Shown one piece after another: positions 18,952-28,350 of a stretch of DNA of 64,000 nt. Under the pieces are notes generated by a model, which ran no database searches, was not told where the DNA came from, and saw only the letters and a program-made list of their open reading frames with translations. This DNA comes from Flexivirga endophytica. Lineage in GTDB: Bacteria; Actinomycetota; Actinomycetes; Actinomycetales; Dermatophilaceae. Both the position numbers and the translations under genes were made by a program. Location: contig NZ_BMHI01000008.1 of assembly GCF_014640635.1 (NCBI RefSeq), positions 62,001-126,000 on the forward strand, written 5' to 3'. How positions within the stretch are numbered: position 1 is the first letter of the stretch; every line of letters begins with the position of its first letter.

Positions 18952-20573
18952 TGACGGATCAGCTCCAGACCACGGCGACCACGGAAACCCCGACTCCGGC
19001 CGACGAGCAACGGCCGAGCCCGGCACCCCACACCGTCGACCCGACACTGCCGGCACGTCTCGCCGCACGTGTCCGGGCAGGCGCGGACGCGCAGACCTTC
19101 GACTGCCTCACGCCCTTCACCGGCGGAGTCATCGCGAAGCTGCCCGTCTCCACCGTCACCGACGTCGAGCAGGCGTATGACGCAGCGCGTGACGCACAGA
19201 CCGGTTGGGCGGCGCGCTCGGTGCGCGACCGTGCACGGGTGCTGCTGCGCTACCACGACCTCATCCTGGCCAACCGGGACGATCTGCTGGACCTCATCCA
19301 GCTGGAGTCCGGCAAGGCTCGGAAGCACGCGTTCGAGGAGATCCTCGACGTGGCCGGCATCTGCCGGCACTACGCCCGCAAGGCTGACGACTACCTCAAG
19401 CCCCGCAAGCACCTGGGCGCCATACCCGTGCTGACGCAGTCGACCGAGTTGCACCAGCCCCGCGGCGTGATCGGCGTGGTCGGCCCGTGGAACTACCCGC
19501 TGTCGATGTCGATCACCGACGCCCTGCCCGCCCTGATCGCCGGCAACGCCGTCGTGCTCCGTCCCGACGAGAAGGCATCGCTGACCGCCCTGCGCGCGGT
19601 CGAGTTGCTGGACCGGGCCGGCCTGCCCAAGGGTCTCCTGCAAGTGGTGCTCGGCCCCGGGCAGACCATCGGCGAAGCGGTGCTCGATCGCGCCGACTAC
19701 GTCATGTACACCGGCTCGACCGCCACCGGCCGCAAGGTCGCCCAGCGTGCTGCGGCGCGACTGGTCGGCGCCTCCCTCGAGCTGGGCGGCAAGAACGCCC
19801 TGTATGTCGCCGACGACGCCAACCTGCGCAACGCCGCCGAGAGCGCGGTGCGCTCCTGCTTCTCCTCCGCGGGGCAGTTGTGCATCTCGATCGAGCGGTT
19901 GATCCTGCACGAGCGGATCGCGGACGACTTCCTGAAGCACTTCCTGGGACGGGTCCGCAAGCTCACGCTCGGCGGCGACCTGTCCTGGGGCGTCGACATG
20001 GGCTCGCTGATCTCCCAGGCACAACTGGACCGGGTGACCCAGCATGTCGAGGACGCGCGTGCCAAGGGTGCGACCGTGCTCGCCGGTGGACACGCGCGGC
20101 CCGAGCTCGGGCCCTACTTCTACGAGCCGACCGTGCTCGAGGGCGTGACGTCCGGCATGGACTGCCGGATGGGTGAGACGTTCGGGCCGGTCGTCGCCGT
20201 CTATCGCGTGAGCGGTGACGAGGAGGCGATCGCGCTCGCCAATGACACCAACTACGGCCTCAACGGCTCCGTCTGGTCCAAGGACACCCGCCGCGGTCGT
20301 CGCGTCGCCGAGCAGATCCGCTGCGGCACGGTCAACGTCAATGAGGGCTATATCGCAGCCTGGGGCAGCAACGGCTCGCCGATGGGCGGCATGGGGGAGT
20401 CCGGACTCGGCCGTCGCCACGGCGCCGAGGGCATCCTCAAATACACCGAGTCGCAGAACATCTCCGTCCAGCACGGCACGCCGTTCAAGATCCCGCCGGG
20501 TGTGCCGGAGAAGGTCTGGGCGCGTTCGATGGCGACCGGCATGCGCGTGATGAAAGGAATGCGTCTTTCATGA
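18951..20573 (+). CDS. NAD(P)-dependent aldehyde dehydrogenase, succinate-semialdehyde dehydrogenase (GabD2) type
   Basis: 540 aa. Oxidises an aldehyde, probably succinic semialdehyde, to the acid. Shows WNYPLS in the cofactor fold, the Glu motif LELGGKNAL and the catalytic Cys in SSAGQLCIS. An N-terminal extension of about 35 Pro/Thr-rich residues precedes the domain. The sequence resembles mycobacterial GabD2 in my memory; substrate is inferred. The stop overlaps the next start (ATGA at 20570), so the aldehyde dehydrogenase and the GMC oxidoreductase are made together. Confidence 0.88.
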   Translation: MTDQLQTTATTETPTPADEQRPSPAPHTVDPTLPARLAARVRAGADAQTFDCLTPFTGGVIAKLPVSTVTDVEQAYDAARDAQTGWAARSVRDRARVLLRYHDLILANRDDLLDLIQLESGKARKHAFEEILDVAGICRHYARKADDYLKPRKHLGAIPVLTQSTELHQPRGVIGVVGPWNYPLSMSITDALPALIAGNAVVLRPDEKASLTALRAVELLDRAGLPKGLLQVVLGPGQTIGEAVLDRADYVMYTGSTATGRKVAQRAAARLVGASLELGGKNALYVADDANLRNAAESAVRSCFSSAGQLCISIERLILHERIADDFLKHFLGRVRKLTLGGDLSWGVDMGSLISQAQLDRVTQHVEDARAKGATVLAGGHARPELGPYFYEPTVLEGVTSGMDCRMGETFGPVVAVYRVSGDEEAIALANDTNYGLNGSVWSKDTRRGRRVAEQIRCGTVNVNEGYIAAWGSNGSPMGGMGESGLGRRHGAEGILKYTESQNISVQHGTPFKIPPGVPEKVWARSMATGMRVMKGMRLS

Positions 20574-22297
20574 ACAACCTCCGATCTACCACGGGACAAA
20601 CGGGATTCGACCACGACGTGCTCGTGATCGGGTCCGGATTCGGTGGCTCCGTCTCCGCGCTGCGGCTCGCCGAGAAGGGCTATGACGTCCACGTCTACGA
20701 GTCCGGGCGTCGCTTCGAGGACCACGAGTTCGCCAAGACCTCCTGGAACCTGCGCAAATACCTCTGGGCGCCGCGGTTGAAGTGTTTCGGCGTGCAGCGC
20801 TACCACCAGTTGCCCGGCGTGATGATCCTCGCCGGCGCGGGTGTGGGCGGTGGCTCGCTCAACTACGCCAACACGCTCTACAAGCCGCCGCCGGAGTTCT
20901 TCAACGACCAGCAGTGGGGCCACATCACCGACTGGGACGCGGAGCTGAGTCCGCATTACGAGGTCGCCCGCAGGATGCTGGGCGTCGTCGACGAGAACCC
21001 GTGCAACGGACCCGTCGAACAGCTGATGAAGGACACCGCCAACAAGCTCGGTGTCGGCTCGACCTTCCGCAAGACACCGGTCGGTGTGTTCTTCGGCGAG
21101 TCCGGCAAGCAGGTGCCCGACCCCTTCTTCGGTGGCGAAGGCCCCGAGCGCACCGGCTGCACCGAGTGCGGCAACTGCATGGTCGGCTGCCGGGTCGGCG
21201 CCAAGAACACCCTGATGAAGAACTACCTGGCGCTCGCCGAGCGCCGCGGTGTCACCATCGAGCCGTTGCGCACGGTCGTCGAGGTCGAGCCGGTCGCCGG
21301 TGGCTTCCGGGTGACCACCGAACGCACCGGCGCCTGGGTCGCCAAGGACCGCCGCAGCGTCACGGCCGAGCAGGTCGTCGTCGCGGCCGGCACGTGGGGC
21401 ACCCAGAACCTGCTGCACCGGATGAAGGTCACCGGGCGACTGCCGCATCTGTCGGACCAGCTCGGCGACCTCACCCGCACCAACTCCGAGGAACTCGGCG
21501 GTGCGGCCGCGGTGAGCGTGCCGGACGACGTCGACCTCACACGTGGCGTCGCGATCACCACGTCCTTCCACATCGACGAGCGCACCCACATCGAGAACGT
21601 CCGCTACGGCAAGGGCTCCAACCTGATGGGCCTGATGTCGACGTTCCTGGTCAACGGCGACAAGAACGTGATCGGCCGCACCGCCGAGCTGCTCGCACAA
21701 CTGCTCAGGAACCCGGTGCGCGCGGCACGGGTTCTCGGGCCGCACTGGAGCGAGCGCACGATCATCGCGCTAGTCATGCAGAGCATCGACAACTCGATCA
21801 CCGTCAAGCCGCGCCGCCGCTTCGGCCGCATCGGTCTCACCACCGAGCCGGGGTATGGCGAGCCGAACCCGCGCTGGATCCCCGCCGGGCACAAGGCGAT
21901 TCGCGCGATGACCGATCAGCTGCAGAAGATCGGCAAGGTCGACGCGATCGCGGGCGTGTGCTGGCCGGAGTTCTTCGGTATGCCGATGACGGCTCACTTC
22001 CTCGGAGGCGTCGCCATCTCGGCGGACCCGGAGCACGGCGTCATCGATCCCTATCACCGGGTCTGGAGCTACCCGGGCCTGCACGTGGTCGACGGGTCTG
22101 CGGTCAGCGCCAACCTCGGCGTCAACCCGTCCCTGACGATCACCGCCCAGGCGGAGCGCGCCATCGCCATGTGGCCGGCCAAGGGCGAGCACGACGCGCG
22201 TCCGGAGCAGAGCGCGTCATACGAACGCATTCCTGCACCGCCCGCCCGGGTGCCCGGCGTCGATCTCGGTATGCCGCAGGTCCCCGCCGCCGGGTGA
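20570..22297 (+). CDS. GMC-type oxidoreductase, ChoD-like (putative cholesterol oxidase)
   Basis: FAD-dependent alcohol/sterol oxidoreductase family, 575 aa, the length of mycobacterial ChoD. N-terminal FAD fold GSGFGGSVSALRLAEKG (about residues 19-35), GAGVGGGSLNYANTL, and the C-terminal GMC end VVDGSAVSANLGVNPSLTITA. A cysteine cluster CTECGNCMVGC at about residues 197-207 could hold an iron-sulfur centre, as in this subfamily. No signal peptide, so cytoplasmic. The syntenic position supports orthology to Rv3409c; real substrate unknown. Confidence 0.88.
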   Translation: MNNLRSTTGQTGFDHDVLVIGSGFGGSVSALRLAEKGYDVHVYESGRRFEDHEFAKTSWNLRKYLWAPRLKCFGVQRYHQLPGVMILAGAGVGGGSLNYANTLYKPPPEFFNDQQWGHITDWDAELSPHYEVARRMLGVVDENPCNGPVEQLMKDTANKLGVGSTFRKTPVGVFFGESGKQVPDPFFGGEGPERTGCTECGNCMVGCRVGAKNTLMKNYLALAERRGVTIEPLRTVVEVEPVAGGFRVTTERTGAWVAKDRRSVTAEQVVVAAGTWGTQNLLHRMKVTGRLPHLSDQLGDLTRTNSEELGGAAAVSVPDDVDLTRGVAITTSFHIDERTHIENVRYGKGSNLMGLMSTFLVNGDKNVIGRTAELLAQLLRNPVRAARVLGPHWSERTIIALVMQSIDNSITVKPRRRFGRIGLTTEPGYGEPNPRWIPAGHKAIRAMTDQLQKIGKVDAIAGVCWPEFFGMPMTAHFLGGVAISADPEHGVIDPYHRVWSYPGLHVVDGSAVSANLGVNPSLTITAQAERAIAMWPAKGEHDARPEQSASYERIPAPPARVPGVDLGMPQVPAAG

Positions 22298-22302
22298 GGG
22301 CT

Positions 22303-22416
22303 CACCCCACTCGCCGAGGGGACACCCGTTGATCGAGAGGACAGGCGATTTCGTGGTCTGAGGGGCCGAATCGCCTATCCGCTCAATAATCGCCTGTCCT
22401 CTCGGCGAATGGGGTG
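22303..22416. repeat. Intergenic palindromic element, family B copy 1
   Basis: CACCCCACTCGCCGAG at 22303 pairs with the arm ending CGGCGAATGGGGTG at 22416 over about 22 bp with two mismatches. A second left arm, GAGAGGACAGGCGATT from 22335, also pairs with AATCGCCTGTCCTCTC from 22388. So again two left arms share one right arm. The core GGACACCCGTTGATCGAG recurs, one base changed, at 51784-51801. Confidence 0.85.
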
Positions 22417-22472
22417 CCCGACCGCACCGGCGCGGCCAGAGCAGTCACAGGCCTCTCACGTATCCTGCGAAC

Positions 22473-23267
22473 GTGTTTCGCGCAGTCGTCCGGCCCCGCA
22501 TGCTGGGACTGTTGACCCTCGCGCTGGTTTTCTGCGCCGGGTGTGTGGTGGCCGGGCTGTGGCAGTGGGGAGTCGCCCAGGACCGCGGCACCAAATCCAT
22601 GCAGGACGACAGCAACCGTCCGGTGGCCTCGCTCAACTCGGTGCTGCGCCCACAGCAGCAGTTCCCCGACGACGGATCGCTCGAACCGGTCCGTTTCAAG
22701 GGTCACTACGCCCCGGACGGGCAGGTGCTGGTCAGCGGCCGGGTGTTGCACGGCACGCATGGCTACTGGGTCGTGACGCCCGTCGTCGTGGACGGCACCG
22801 GGGCGCGGATCCCGGTCGTGCGCGGCTTCGTCGCCAAGCCTTCGCAGGCAACTGCCCCGAGCACCGAGCTGGTCACCGTGACCGGCGCGCTCGCGCCCGG
22901 CGAGGCACCGTCGTCGGGTGACTCGCCGCGCGGACAGCTGACCACGGTCGACCTGCCTGCGCTGCTGACCCACTGGGGCGGCAACATCTACAACGGTTTC
23001 GTCTTCCTGACCGACGAGCGGCCGGCGCAGCACACCGCCGGCGTGCAGCCGTTCCCGCCACCGCGACCCGGCGACGGCGGACTCAACCTGGTCAATGCCG
23101 GCTACGCGTTGCAGTGGTGGAGCTTCGCCGCCTTCGCGATCTTCATCTACTTCCGGGAGCTGCGCCGCGAGGCCCACCCCGAACTCCGCGCCGGCGAAGC
23201 CGCGCCGGACAATCGTGCGGGGGACAGCCCCGCCATCAACAACGAGACCGAAGGAAGTCATGTCTGA
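22473..23267 (+). CDS. SURF1 family cytochrome oxidase biogenesis protein
   Basis: 264 aa membrane protein that helps assemble aa3-type cytochrome c oxidase. Two terminal transmembrane segments (about residues 9-29 and 210-230) flank an outside domain with VRFKGHYAPDGQVLVSGR and WVVTPVVVDG, the standard SURF1 layout; ends with a charged cytoplasmic tail. GTG 22473 is preceded by TATCCT (22461-22466), suggesting a leaderless start. The 3' end overlaps the DUF3817 gene by 8 bp. Confidence 0.9.
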   Translation: MFRAVVRPRMLGLLTLALVFCAGCVVAGLWQWGVAQDRGTKSMQDDSNRPVASLNSVLRPQQQFPDDGSLEPVRFKGHYAPDGQVLVSGRVLHGTHGYWVVTPVVVDGTGARIPVVRGFVAKPSQATAPSTELVTVTGALAPGEAPSSGDSPRGQLTTVDLPALLTHWGGNIYNGFVFLTDERPAQHTAGVQPFPPPRPGDGGLNLVNAGYALQWWSFAAFAIFIYFRELRREAHPELRAGEAAPDNRAGDSPAINNETEGSHV

Positions 23268-23634
23268 GACGCAGGCACTCACCACCCCGGCGGGCGAGCT
23301 GCGCCCGACCGACGACCTCAACAAGGTCGCGGGTGCGCTGAAGTTCTTCCGGGTGATGGCGGTCATCGCCGGTGTCGCGTTGCTGATCCTGTGCGTCGAG
23401 CTGATCCTGCACTACGGCTTCCACAACGAGGCGCTCGCGTGGTGGTCCCCGATCCACGGGCTGCTGTTCATGGCGTTCATGGCGTCGGTCTACAACCTGG
23501 GCACCAAACTGCGCTGGACCGCCGTGCGGATGATCGGCTACATCTGCACAGCCTTCGTTCCGGTGCTGTCCTTCTGGCTCGAGCGCAAGGTCAACGCCGG
23601 GGTGAGCGCACTGCTGCACGACGCCGGCGCATGA
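23260..23634 (+). CDS. DUF3817 family small membrane protein
   Basis: 124 aa with three predicted membrane helices (about residues 31-51, 61-80 and 90-110) and short tails. The glutamate-histidine stretch [13 protein letters not shown] and [11 protein letters not shown] are typical of DUF3817, a family often encoded beside guaA in Actinobacteria. Start ATG 23260 has GAAGGAAG just upstream. No biochemical role is known to me. Confidence 0.88.
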   Translation: MSETQALTTPAGELRPTDDLNKVAGALKFFRVMAVIAGVALLILCVELILHYGFHNEALAWWSPIHGLLFMAFMASVYNLGTKLRWTAVRMIGYICTAFVPVLSFWLERKVNAGVSALLHDAGA

Positions 23635-23654
23635 GGAGATTCGGCGGCTGGCCG

Positions 23655-23660
23655 ATAGAA
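23655..23660 (+). promoter_or_regulatory. Likely -10 element for guaA
   Basis: TAGAAT sits 8 nt before GTG 23669, so the transcript would have almost no leader. No clear -35. Confidence 0.4.
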
Positions 23661-23668
23661 TCGGGAGC

Positions 23669-25246
23669 GTGACAGCGCCGCTCACCGAAAAGCCCGTCCT
23701 CGTCGTCGATTTCGGCGCCCAATATGCGCAATTGATCGCGCGCAGAGTGCGTGAGGCCCACCTCTACAGCGAGGTCGTCCCACACACGATGCCGGCCCAG
23801 GAGATCCTCGCCAAGAACCCGGCCGCCATCGTGCTCTCCGGAGGTCCGTCCTCGGTCTACGCCGACGGCGCCCCCGAGCTCGACGCCGCACTGCTGGACG
23901 CCGGGGTGCCCGTCTTCGGCATCTGTTACGGGTTCCAGGCGATGGTCGGTGCCCTCGGCGGCACGGTGGAGCACACCGGACTGCGCGAGTACGGCGCCAC
24001 CCAGGCGCAGATCGAGGACACCGCCTCCACGCTCTTCAACGGCCAACCGCCGGAGCAGTCGGTGTGGATGAGCCACGGCGACTCGGCGTCGAAGGCGCCC
24101 GAGGGACTGCGCGTCACCGCGACCACACCCGGCGCCGCCGTGGCTGCGATCGAGGACGACGAGCGCAAGCTGTATGGCGTGCAGTGGCACCCCGAGGTCA
24201 TGCACTCGACATTCGGCCAGCGCGTCCTGGAGAACTTCCTGCTGCGCGGTGCCGGCCTGGAGGCCGACTGGACACCGAAGGCGATGGTCGAGGAGCTGGT
24301 GGAGGACGTCCGCGAACGCGTCGGTGACGCGCGCGCGATCTGCGCCCTGTCCGGTGGAGTCGACTCGTCCGTCGCGGGCGCTCTGGTGCAGCGCGCGATC
24401 GGCGACCAGCTGACGTGTGTCTTCGTCGACCACGGGCTGCTGCGTGCCGGCGAGGCCGAGCAGGTCAAGCAGGACTTCGTCGACGCCACCGGCGTCGACC
24501 TGGTGGTCATCGACGCCGCCGATCAGTTCCTGGACGCCCTTGCGGGAGTGAGTGATCCGGAGCAGAAGCGCAAGATCATCGGCCGCGAGTTCATCCGCGT
24601 CTTCGAGCAGGCGGCACGCGATGTCGTGACCGACCGGGGCGACGAGCAGCATCCGGTCAAGTTCCTCGTGCAGGGCACGCTCTACCCGGACGTGGTCGAG
24701 TCCGGTGGCGGCACCGGCGCGGCCAACATCAAGAGCCACCACAACGTCGGGGGACTGCCCGACGACCTGCAGTTCACCCTTGTCGAGCCGCTGCGGCTGC
24801 TCTTCAAGGACGAGGTCCGGCAGGTCGGCACCGAGCTCGGCGTGCCCGACGGCATCGTCCAGCGCCAGCCGTTCCCCGGTCCCGGCCTCGGTATCCGCAT
24901 CGTCGGTGAGGTCACCCGTGAGCGACTGTCGATCCTGCGCGCGGCCGACCTCATCGCCCGCGAGGAGCTGACCGCCGCAGGTCTCGACGGCGAGATCTGG
25001 CAGTGCCCCGTCGTGCTGCTGGCCGACGTGCGCTCGGTCGGCGTGCAGGGCGACGGCCGCACTTACGGCCACCCGATCGTGCTGCGCCCGGTGTCGTCGG
25101 AGGACGCCATGACCGCCGACTGGACCCGCCTGCCGTATGACGTGCTCGCGCGCATCTCCGGCCGCATCACCAACGAGGTCCCCGACGTCAACCGGGTCGT
25201 GCTCGACGTGACCAGCAAGCCGCCGGGCACCATCGAGTGGGAGTGA
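23669..25246 (+). CDS. guaA: GMP synthase (glutamine-hydrolysing)
   Basis: Converts XMP to GMP with glutamine and ATP, 525 aa, full length. Class I glutamine amidotransferase domain at the N-terminus with nucleophile Cys in GICYGFQ (about residue 88) and the His/Glu pair in QWHPEV. ATP-pyrophosphatase domain with P-loop SGGVDSS (about residue 229). C-terminal dimerisation domain ends in [13 protein letters not shown], as usual. Completes the guaB-guaA pathway in this window. Start is GTG 23669 with a -10-like TAGAAT just upstream. Confidence 0.98.
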   Translation: MTAPLTEKPVLVVDFGAQYAQLIARRVREAHLYSEVVPHTMPAQEILAKNPAAIVLSGGPSSVYADGAPELDAALLDAGVPVFGICYGFQAMVGALGGTVEHTGLREYGATQAQIEDTASTLFNGQPPEQSVWMSHGDSASKAPEGLRVTATTPGAAVAAIEDDERKLYGVQWHPEVMHSTFGQRVLENFLLRGAGLEADWTPKAMVEELVEDVRERVGDARAICALSGGVDSSVAGALVQRAIGDQLTCVFVDHGLLRAGEAEQVKQDFVDATGVDLVVIDAADQFLDALAGVSDPEQKRKIIGREFIRVFEQAARDVVTDRGDEQHPVKFLVQGTLYPDVVESGGGTGAANIKSHHNVGGLPDDLQFTLVEPLRLLFKDEVRQVGTELGVPDGIVQRQPFPGPGLGIRIVGEVTRERLSILRAADLIAREELTAAGLDGEIWQCPVVLLADVRSVGVQGDGRTYGHPIVLRPVSSEDAMTADWTRLPYDVLARISGRITNEVPDVNRVVLDVTSKPPGTIEWE

Positions 25247-25249
25247 CAA

Positions 25250-25364
25250 CCCCACGAAGTTTCTCCCCCGCTCCGTCACCCCACGAAGTTCTCCGCTCGT
25301 ACCTCGCTCCGATACTTCGCAGGGACCCCGACCCGCTCCTCCGAATACTTCGCGGGGGCCCCGA
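25250..25364. repeat. Intergenic repeat block, 2 direct arms and 2 inverted arms (family C, copy 2)
   Basis: CCCCACGAAGT occurs at 25250 and 25279, then TACTTCGC at 25313 and 25346. Same arms, order and orientation as at 1629-1854 but two plus two units. It fills the whole gap between guaA and the PAP2 gene. Confidence 0.9.
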
Positions 25365-26315
25365 ATGAACGAGCCCGAGGACGATCGGCGGCCGCACAGC
25401 GAGCCCACAAGAACTCCTCGGCGAGCGCACACCGTCAGGGGCGAGGATGCGTCCATGATGACGGCGCCGATGACACCCGTGCGTCAGGGCGGGGCGCAGG
25501 AGATGCACCCCGAGCCCCGGCCACGCCGCGGGGTTGCGTGGGTGCATGCAGCGGTGATGGCTGCCTGTGCGGTCGTCGGTATGGCGGTAGTCGTGCGCTA
25601 TGCCATCCACTCGGTCACCGGGTTCGATCACGACCAGCGGATGATGCTCTCCCTCGGGACGACTCCCGAGGCATGGTCACGGATCCTCGACCTCCTCGGG
25701 CTCGTGACCGATGTCAGCGTCGCGGTGTGTCTGGCCGTATGCGTCGTGGTGGCGATGCTGCGACGCCGGTGGGCGGTCGCCGTGTCCGCAGGGGTGCTGA
25801 TCGCCGGCGCGAACATCACCACGCAAGTGCTCAAATACCAAGTGTTGCAGTCAGTTTCGGACCGCAACACGCTGCCCAGCGGGCACACCACGGTCGGCTT
25901 GTCTCTCGCGCTGGCCGCAGTCATCATCGCGTCGCATCGCTGGCGGGCGCTGGTGACCGCGGGTGCCGCCGCCCTCGCGACCTTCGTCGGTGCCGGGACG
26001 GTGGCGGCACACTGGCACCGGCCGGGCGACGTGCTGGCGGCCGGCATGGTCTGCCTCGGCTGGGCCGCCGTGGCGCTGGCCGTCGCAGGTGGGCTGCAGC
26101 GTCGATCACCGAACGCCCGCCGTCCCGGTCTGCTGGCCGGATCCTCGCTGGTGGGGGTCGTGCTCGCCGGGGTGCTGGTCGTGATCATCGGTGTCCGACC
26201 GAGCTTCGGCATACACGATCTGCCGTTGGCCGTCGTCACCCTCGGACTGCTGGGCGCGATGTTCGCGGTCGTCGTCGGTTGGGTGTCCGTCGCCGTCGAC
26301 CGCGTGGTCGCCTAA
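25365..26315 (+). CDS. PAP2-family membrane phosphatase
   Basis: About 316 aa with several membrane helices. The acid-phosphatase motifs are visible: a Lys/Arg region ending in SDRNTL, PSGHT with its His, and HWHRPGDVL with the last catalytic His. Such enzymes remove phosphate from lipid phosphates such as phosphatidic acid, phosphatidylglycerophosphate or undecaprenyl pyrophosphate. The frame starts at ATG 25365, right at the end of the repeat; ATG 25455 is an alternative start that drops a charged, non-conserved stretch. It converges on the next gene, with stop codons overlapping. Confidence 0.88.
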   Translation: MNEPEDDRRPHSEPTRTPRRAHTVRGEDASMMTAPMTPVRQGGAQEMHPEPRPRRGVAWVHAAVMAACAVVGMAVVVRYAIHSVTGFDHDQRMMLSLGTTPEAWSRILDLLGLVTDVSVAVCLAVCVVVAMLRRRWAVAVSAGVLIAGANITTQVLKYQVLQSVSDRNTLPSGHTTVGLSLALAAVIIASHRWRALVTAGAAALATFVGAGTVAAHWHRPGDVLAAGMVCLGWAAVALAVAGGLQRRSPNARRPGLLAGSSLVGVVLAGVLVVIIGVRPSFGIHDLPLAVVTLGLLGAMFAVVVGWVSVAVDRVVA

Positions 26316-27472
26316 GGAACCTTCGCCGCGATGCCTGTCTTGGGCATCGCCCACCAGGCCAGCCAGCCGAGCGCACCGATCGGGATCTCGGCGATGTGCG
26401 TGAAAATCGCGAACACCACGACACCGGCGCCGGCAGCGGCCGGGTTGGCGCCCCAGAAGACCAGGATCACCACGGTGCTGGCCTCGGTGAAGCCCAATCC
26501 GCCGGGCGTGAACGGGATGGCCGTCATCAGCCGTCCGATCGCGTATGCCGCGAAGAGGTCCGCAACCGGCAGGTCGACATGGACCGCCTCCATCACCCGC
26601 CAGAAGAGCAGGAACCACAACGCCAGCTGACCGATCACCCCGAACGACATCGGGAACCAGCCGTGTTTGGTGACGGTGCTGATGCGGGCCCGCTGGTCCA
26701 GCAGGATGTGCTTGAGGTTCATCGGCTTGCCCTTGTTGGCGCCGCGGCGCATCCGGGCGACCAGTGGCCCGACGCGATCGTCGAGCTGCTCGCCCAGCCA
26801 CGCGGTCCACGTCGGCCGGATCAGGGCAACGACGAATCCGATCAGCAGCAGCAACCCGATGATGCCGCCCCACCACGCGCCGCGGCGCACGATCGAGGGC
26901 AATGTGTCGGTCGACTTGGACACCGCGGCGATGCCGACCAGCGGCAGGCCGACCCGGAAGAGGACGTTCCAGATGCCGCTGACGATCAGGCCGGTGGAGA
27001 TGTTGCGCCGGGCGAAGCCCCACGAGCGCAACATCATGTATGTCGAGGCCATGCCGACCGCGCCGCCGCCGGGCAGCACGTTGCTGACTGCGGAGCCGGA
27101 GACGTTGATGATGGAGGCCTTCAGGTGAGACAGCCCGGGCAGCGCCGCCGACAGGGTGAAGGTGTAGACCGCCAGGCCGAGCAGCATGATGCCCATGCAC
27201 TCCAGCGACGCCTTGGGGCCGACCAGGTCGAGGTGGTGCCCGATCTCACCCCATGTCGTCGAGGTGAACCAGGGGAGCGCGCCGATCATGACGGCGGCCA
27301 GCGCCATACCCAACATGGCGTGGATGACCAGCCGCCAGCTGAGTTTCGGCATCGTCGGCGAGGTGCCGTCGTCTTCGTCGAAGGTCTGCTTGTTGGCTGC
27401 GACGATGTCGTCGATCTGCACGGTCCGTTTTGCGGCGCTCGGGGGCGTCGTGCTGCGCCTCGAGCTCTTCAT
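26312..27472 (-). CDS. Lysylphosphatidylglycerol-synthase-like transmembrane protein (UPF0104/YbhN type)
   Basis: About 386 aa, many membrane helices, with the family motifs NVLPGGGAVG and, near the C-terminus, IPFTPGGLGFTEAS. Lacks the cytosolic lysyl-transferase domain, so it is not a full MprF; related proteins have been proposed to flip or move lipids. Start ATG 27472 overlaps the PIG-L stop (ATGA), so both are co-translated. About 50 charged residues precede the first helix. Confidence 0.88.
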   Translation of the reverse strand: MKSSRRSTTPPSAAKRTVQIDDIVAANKQTFDEDDGTSPTMPKLSWRLVIHAMLGMALAAVMIGALPWFTSTTWGEIGHHLDLVGPKASLECMGIMLLGLAVYTFTLSAALPGLSHLKASIINVSGSAVSNVLPGGGAVGMASTYMMLRSWGFARRNISTGLIVSGIWNVLFRVGLPLVGIAAVSKSTDTLPSIVRRGAWWGGIIGLLLLIGFVVALIRPTWTAWLGEQLDDRVGPLVARMRRGANKGKPMNLKHILLDQRARISTVTKHGWFPMSFGVIGQLALWFLLFWRVMEAVHVDLPVADLFAAYAIGRLMTAIPFTPGGLGFTEASTVVILVFWGANPAAAGAGVVVFAIFTHIAEIPIGALGWLAWWAMPKTGIAAKVP

Positions 27473-28272
27473 CCCAACCCCGCAAAGATGTCGTCCCTGA
27501 TCGGACCGGTGTGCGCTGGATCGCGAAACCATTCCCGTCCGAAAACGACATCATAAATTGGCCGGGGGATCCGCAGAAACCCACTTAGTGTTCGATCGGC
27601 CCCGTCATCGGCCGCTGCCTGCGAAGCGTGAGCCTTCATCGCCGCCCGTTTAGCGGTGATCTGGCCGCGCACGTCGACGCGGTGGGTGATCTTTTCGCGC
27701 GGTGTGAACGCACGCTCGTAGACCTCGAGGTCGAAGTCGCTGGGCAGCCGGTGCACGCGCGAGACGGCGCGCACAGCGCGGGTCAGCAGCTCGCGGGGGA
27801 CGGTCGCTTCGACGACCCGAGGGGTGCCGGCCAGCCGCGCAGCCTCGGCACCGACCTGGTGGACCTTGACGTGGTCACGGTGGCCGTAGCCGCCTGCGGC
27901 GTCATACGACATCAGCACATCGGCGTGTTCGGCGCGCAGGATGTCGGCGAGCAGCGCGGCGGCTCCGGTGGCGCGCACGAACCGCCGACCGCCGGGCGGG
28001 TCGGCGGGTACCTCGCCGACCATGCCCGAGTCGGCATATCCGAGATGTATGACGCGCGCGACGCCCATGGCGGCGGCGCTGCGCTGCAGCTCGTGCAGGC
28101 GACGCTCTCCGAGCCCGTCCTGCAGCGCACCGGAGGTCAGACCCAATGCACCGTCGGTGGCCACCACGAGGACGACGCGATGACCCGCAGCGGCAGCCTT
28201 CGCCAGGGTGCCGGCAGTCAGCAGCGCTTCGTCGTCGGGGTGTGCGTGAAACGCCACCAAGGTGTAGGACAT
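27469..28272 (-). CDS. PIG-L family N-acetylglucosaminyl deacetylase
   Basis: 267 aa zinc-dependent deacetylase of the LmbE/PIG-L family. AHPDDE near the N-terminus supplies the zinc His and the catalytic Asp; GHRDHVKVH supplies further metal ligands. Relatives remove acetyl from GlcNAc-inositol (mycothiol), GlcNAc-PI or lipid-linked sugars. Start: GGAAGG at 28282-28287 fits ATG 28272 (9 nt) better than ATG 28281. Coupled downstream to the LPG-synthase-like gene and divergent from a GT4 glycosyltransferase, which suggests a shared sugar-lipid substrate. Confidence 0.92.
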   Translation of the reverse strand: MSYTLVAFHAHPDDEALLTAGTLAKAAAAGHRVVLVVATDGALGLTSGALQDGLGERRLHELQRSAAAMGVARVIHLGYADSGMVGEVPADPPGGRRFVRATGAAALLADILRAEHADVLMSYDAAGGYGHRDHVKVHQVGAEAARLAGTPRVVEATVPRELLTRAVRAVSRVHRLPSDFDLEVYERAFTPREKITHRVDVRGQITAKRAAMKAHASQAAADDGADRTLSGFLRIPRPIYDVVFGREWFRDPAHTGPIRDDIFAGLG

Positions 28273-28350
28273 CGGGTCCATCCTTCCCCATGCCACCTTG
28301 TCGAGCACACTCGATGGTGAAGTTCGGGTCGCATGGCAGTCTGGGGATCG

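Noticed and set aside
25538-27556. 672-residue frame crossing the PAP2 and LPG-synthase-like genes
   Set aside because: Spans two real genes in another frame; Arg/Gly-rich, no motifs.
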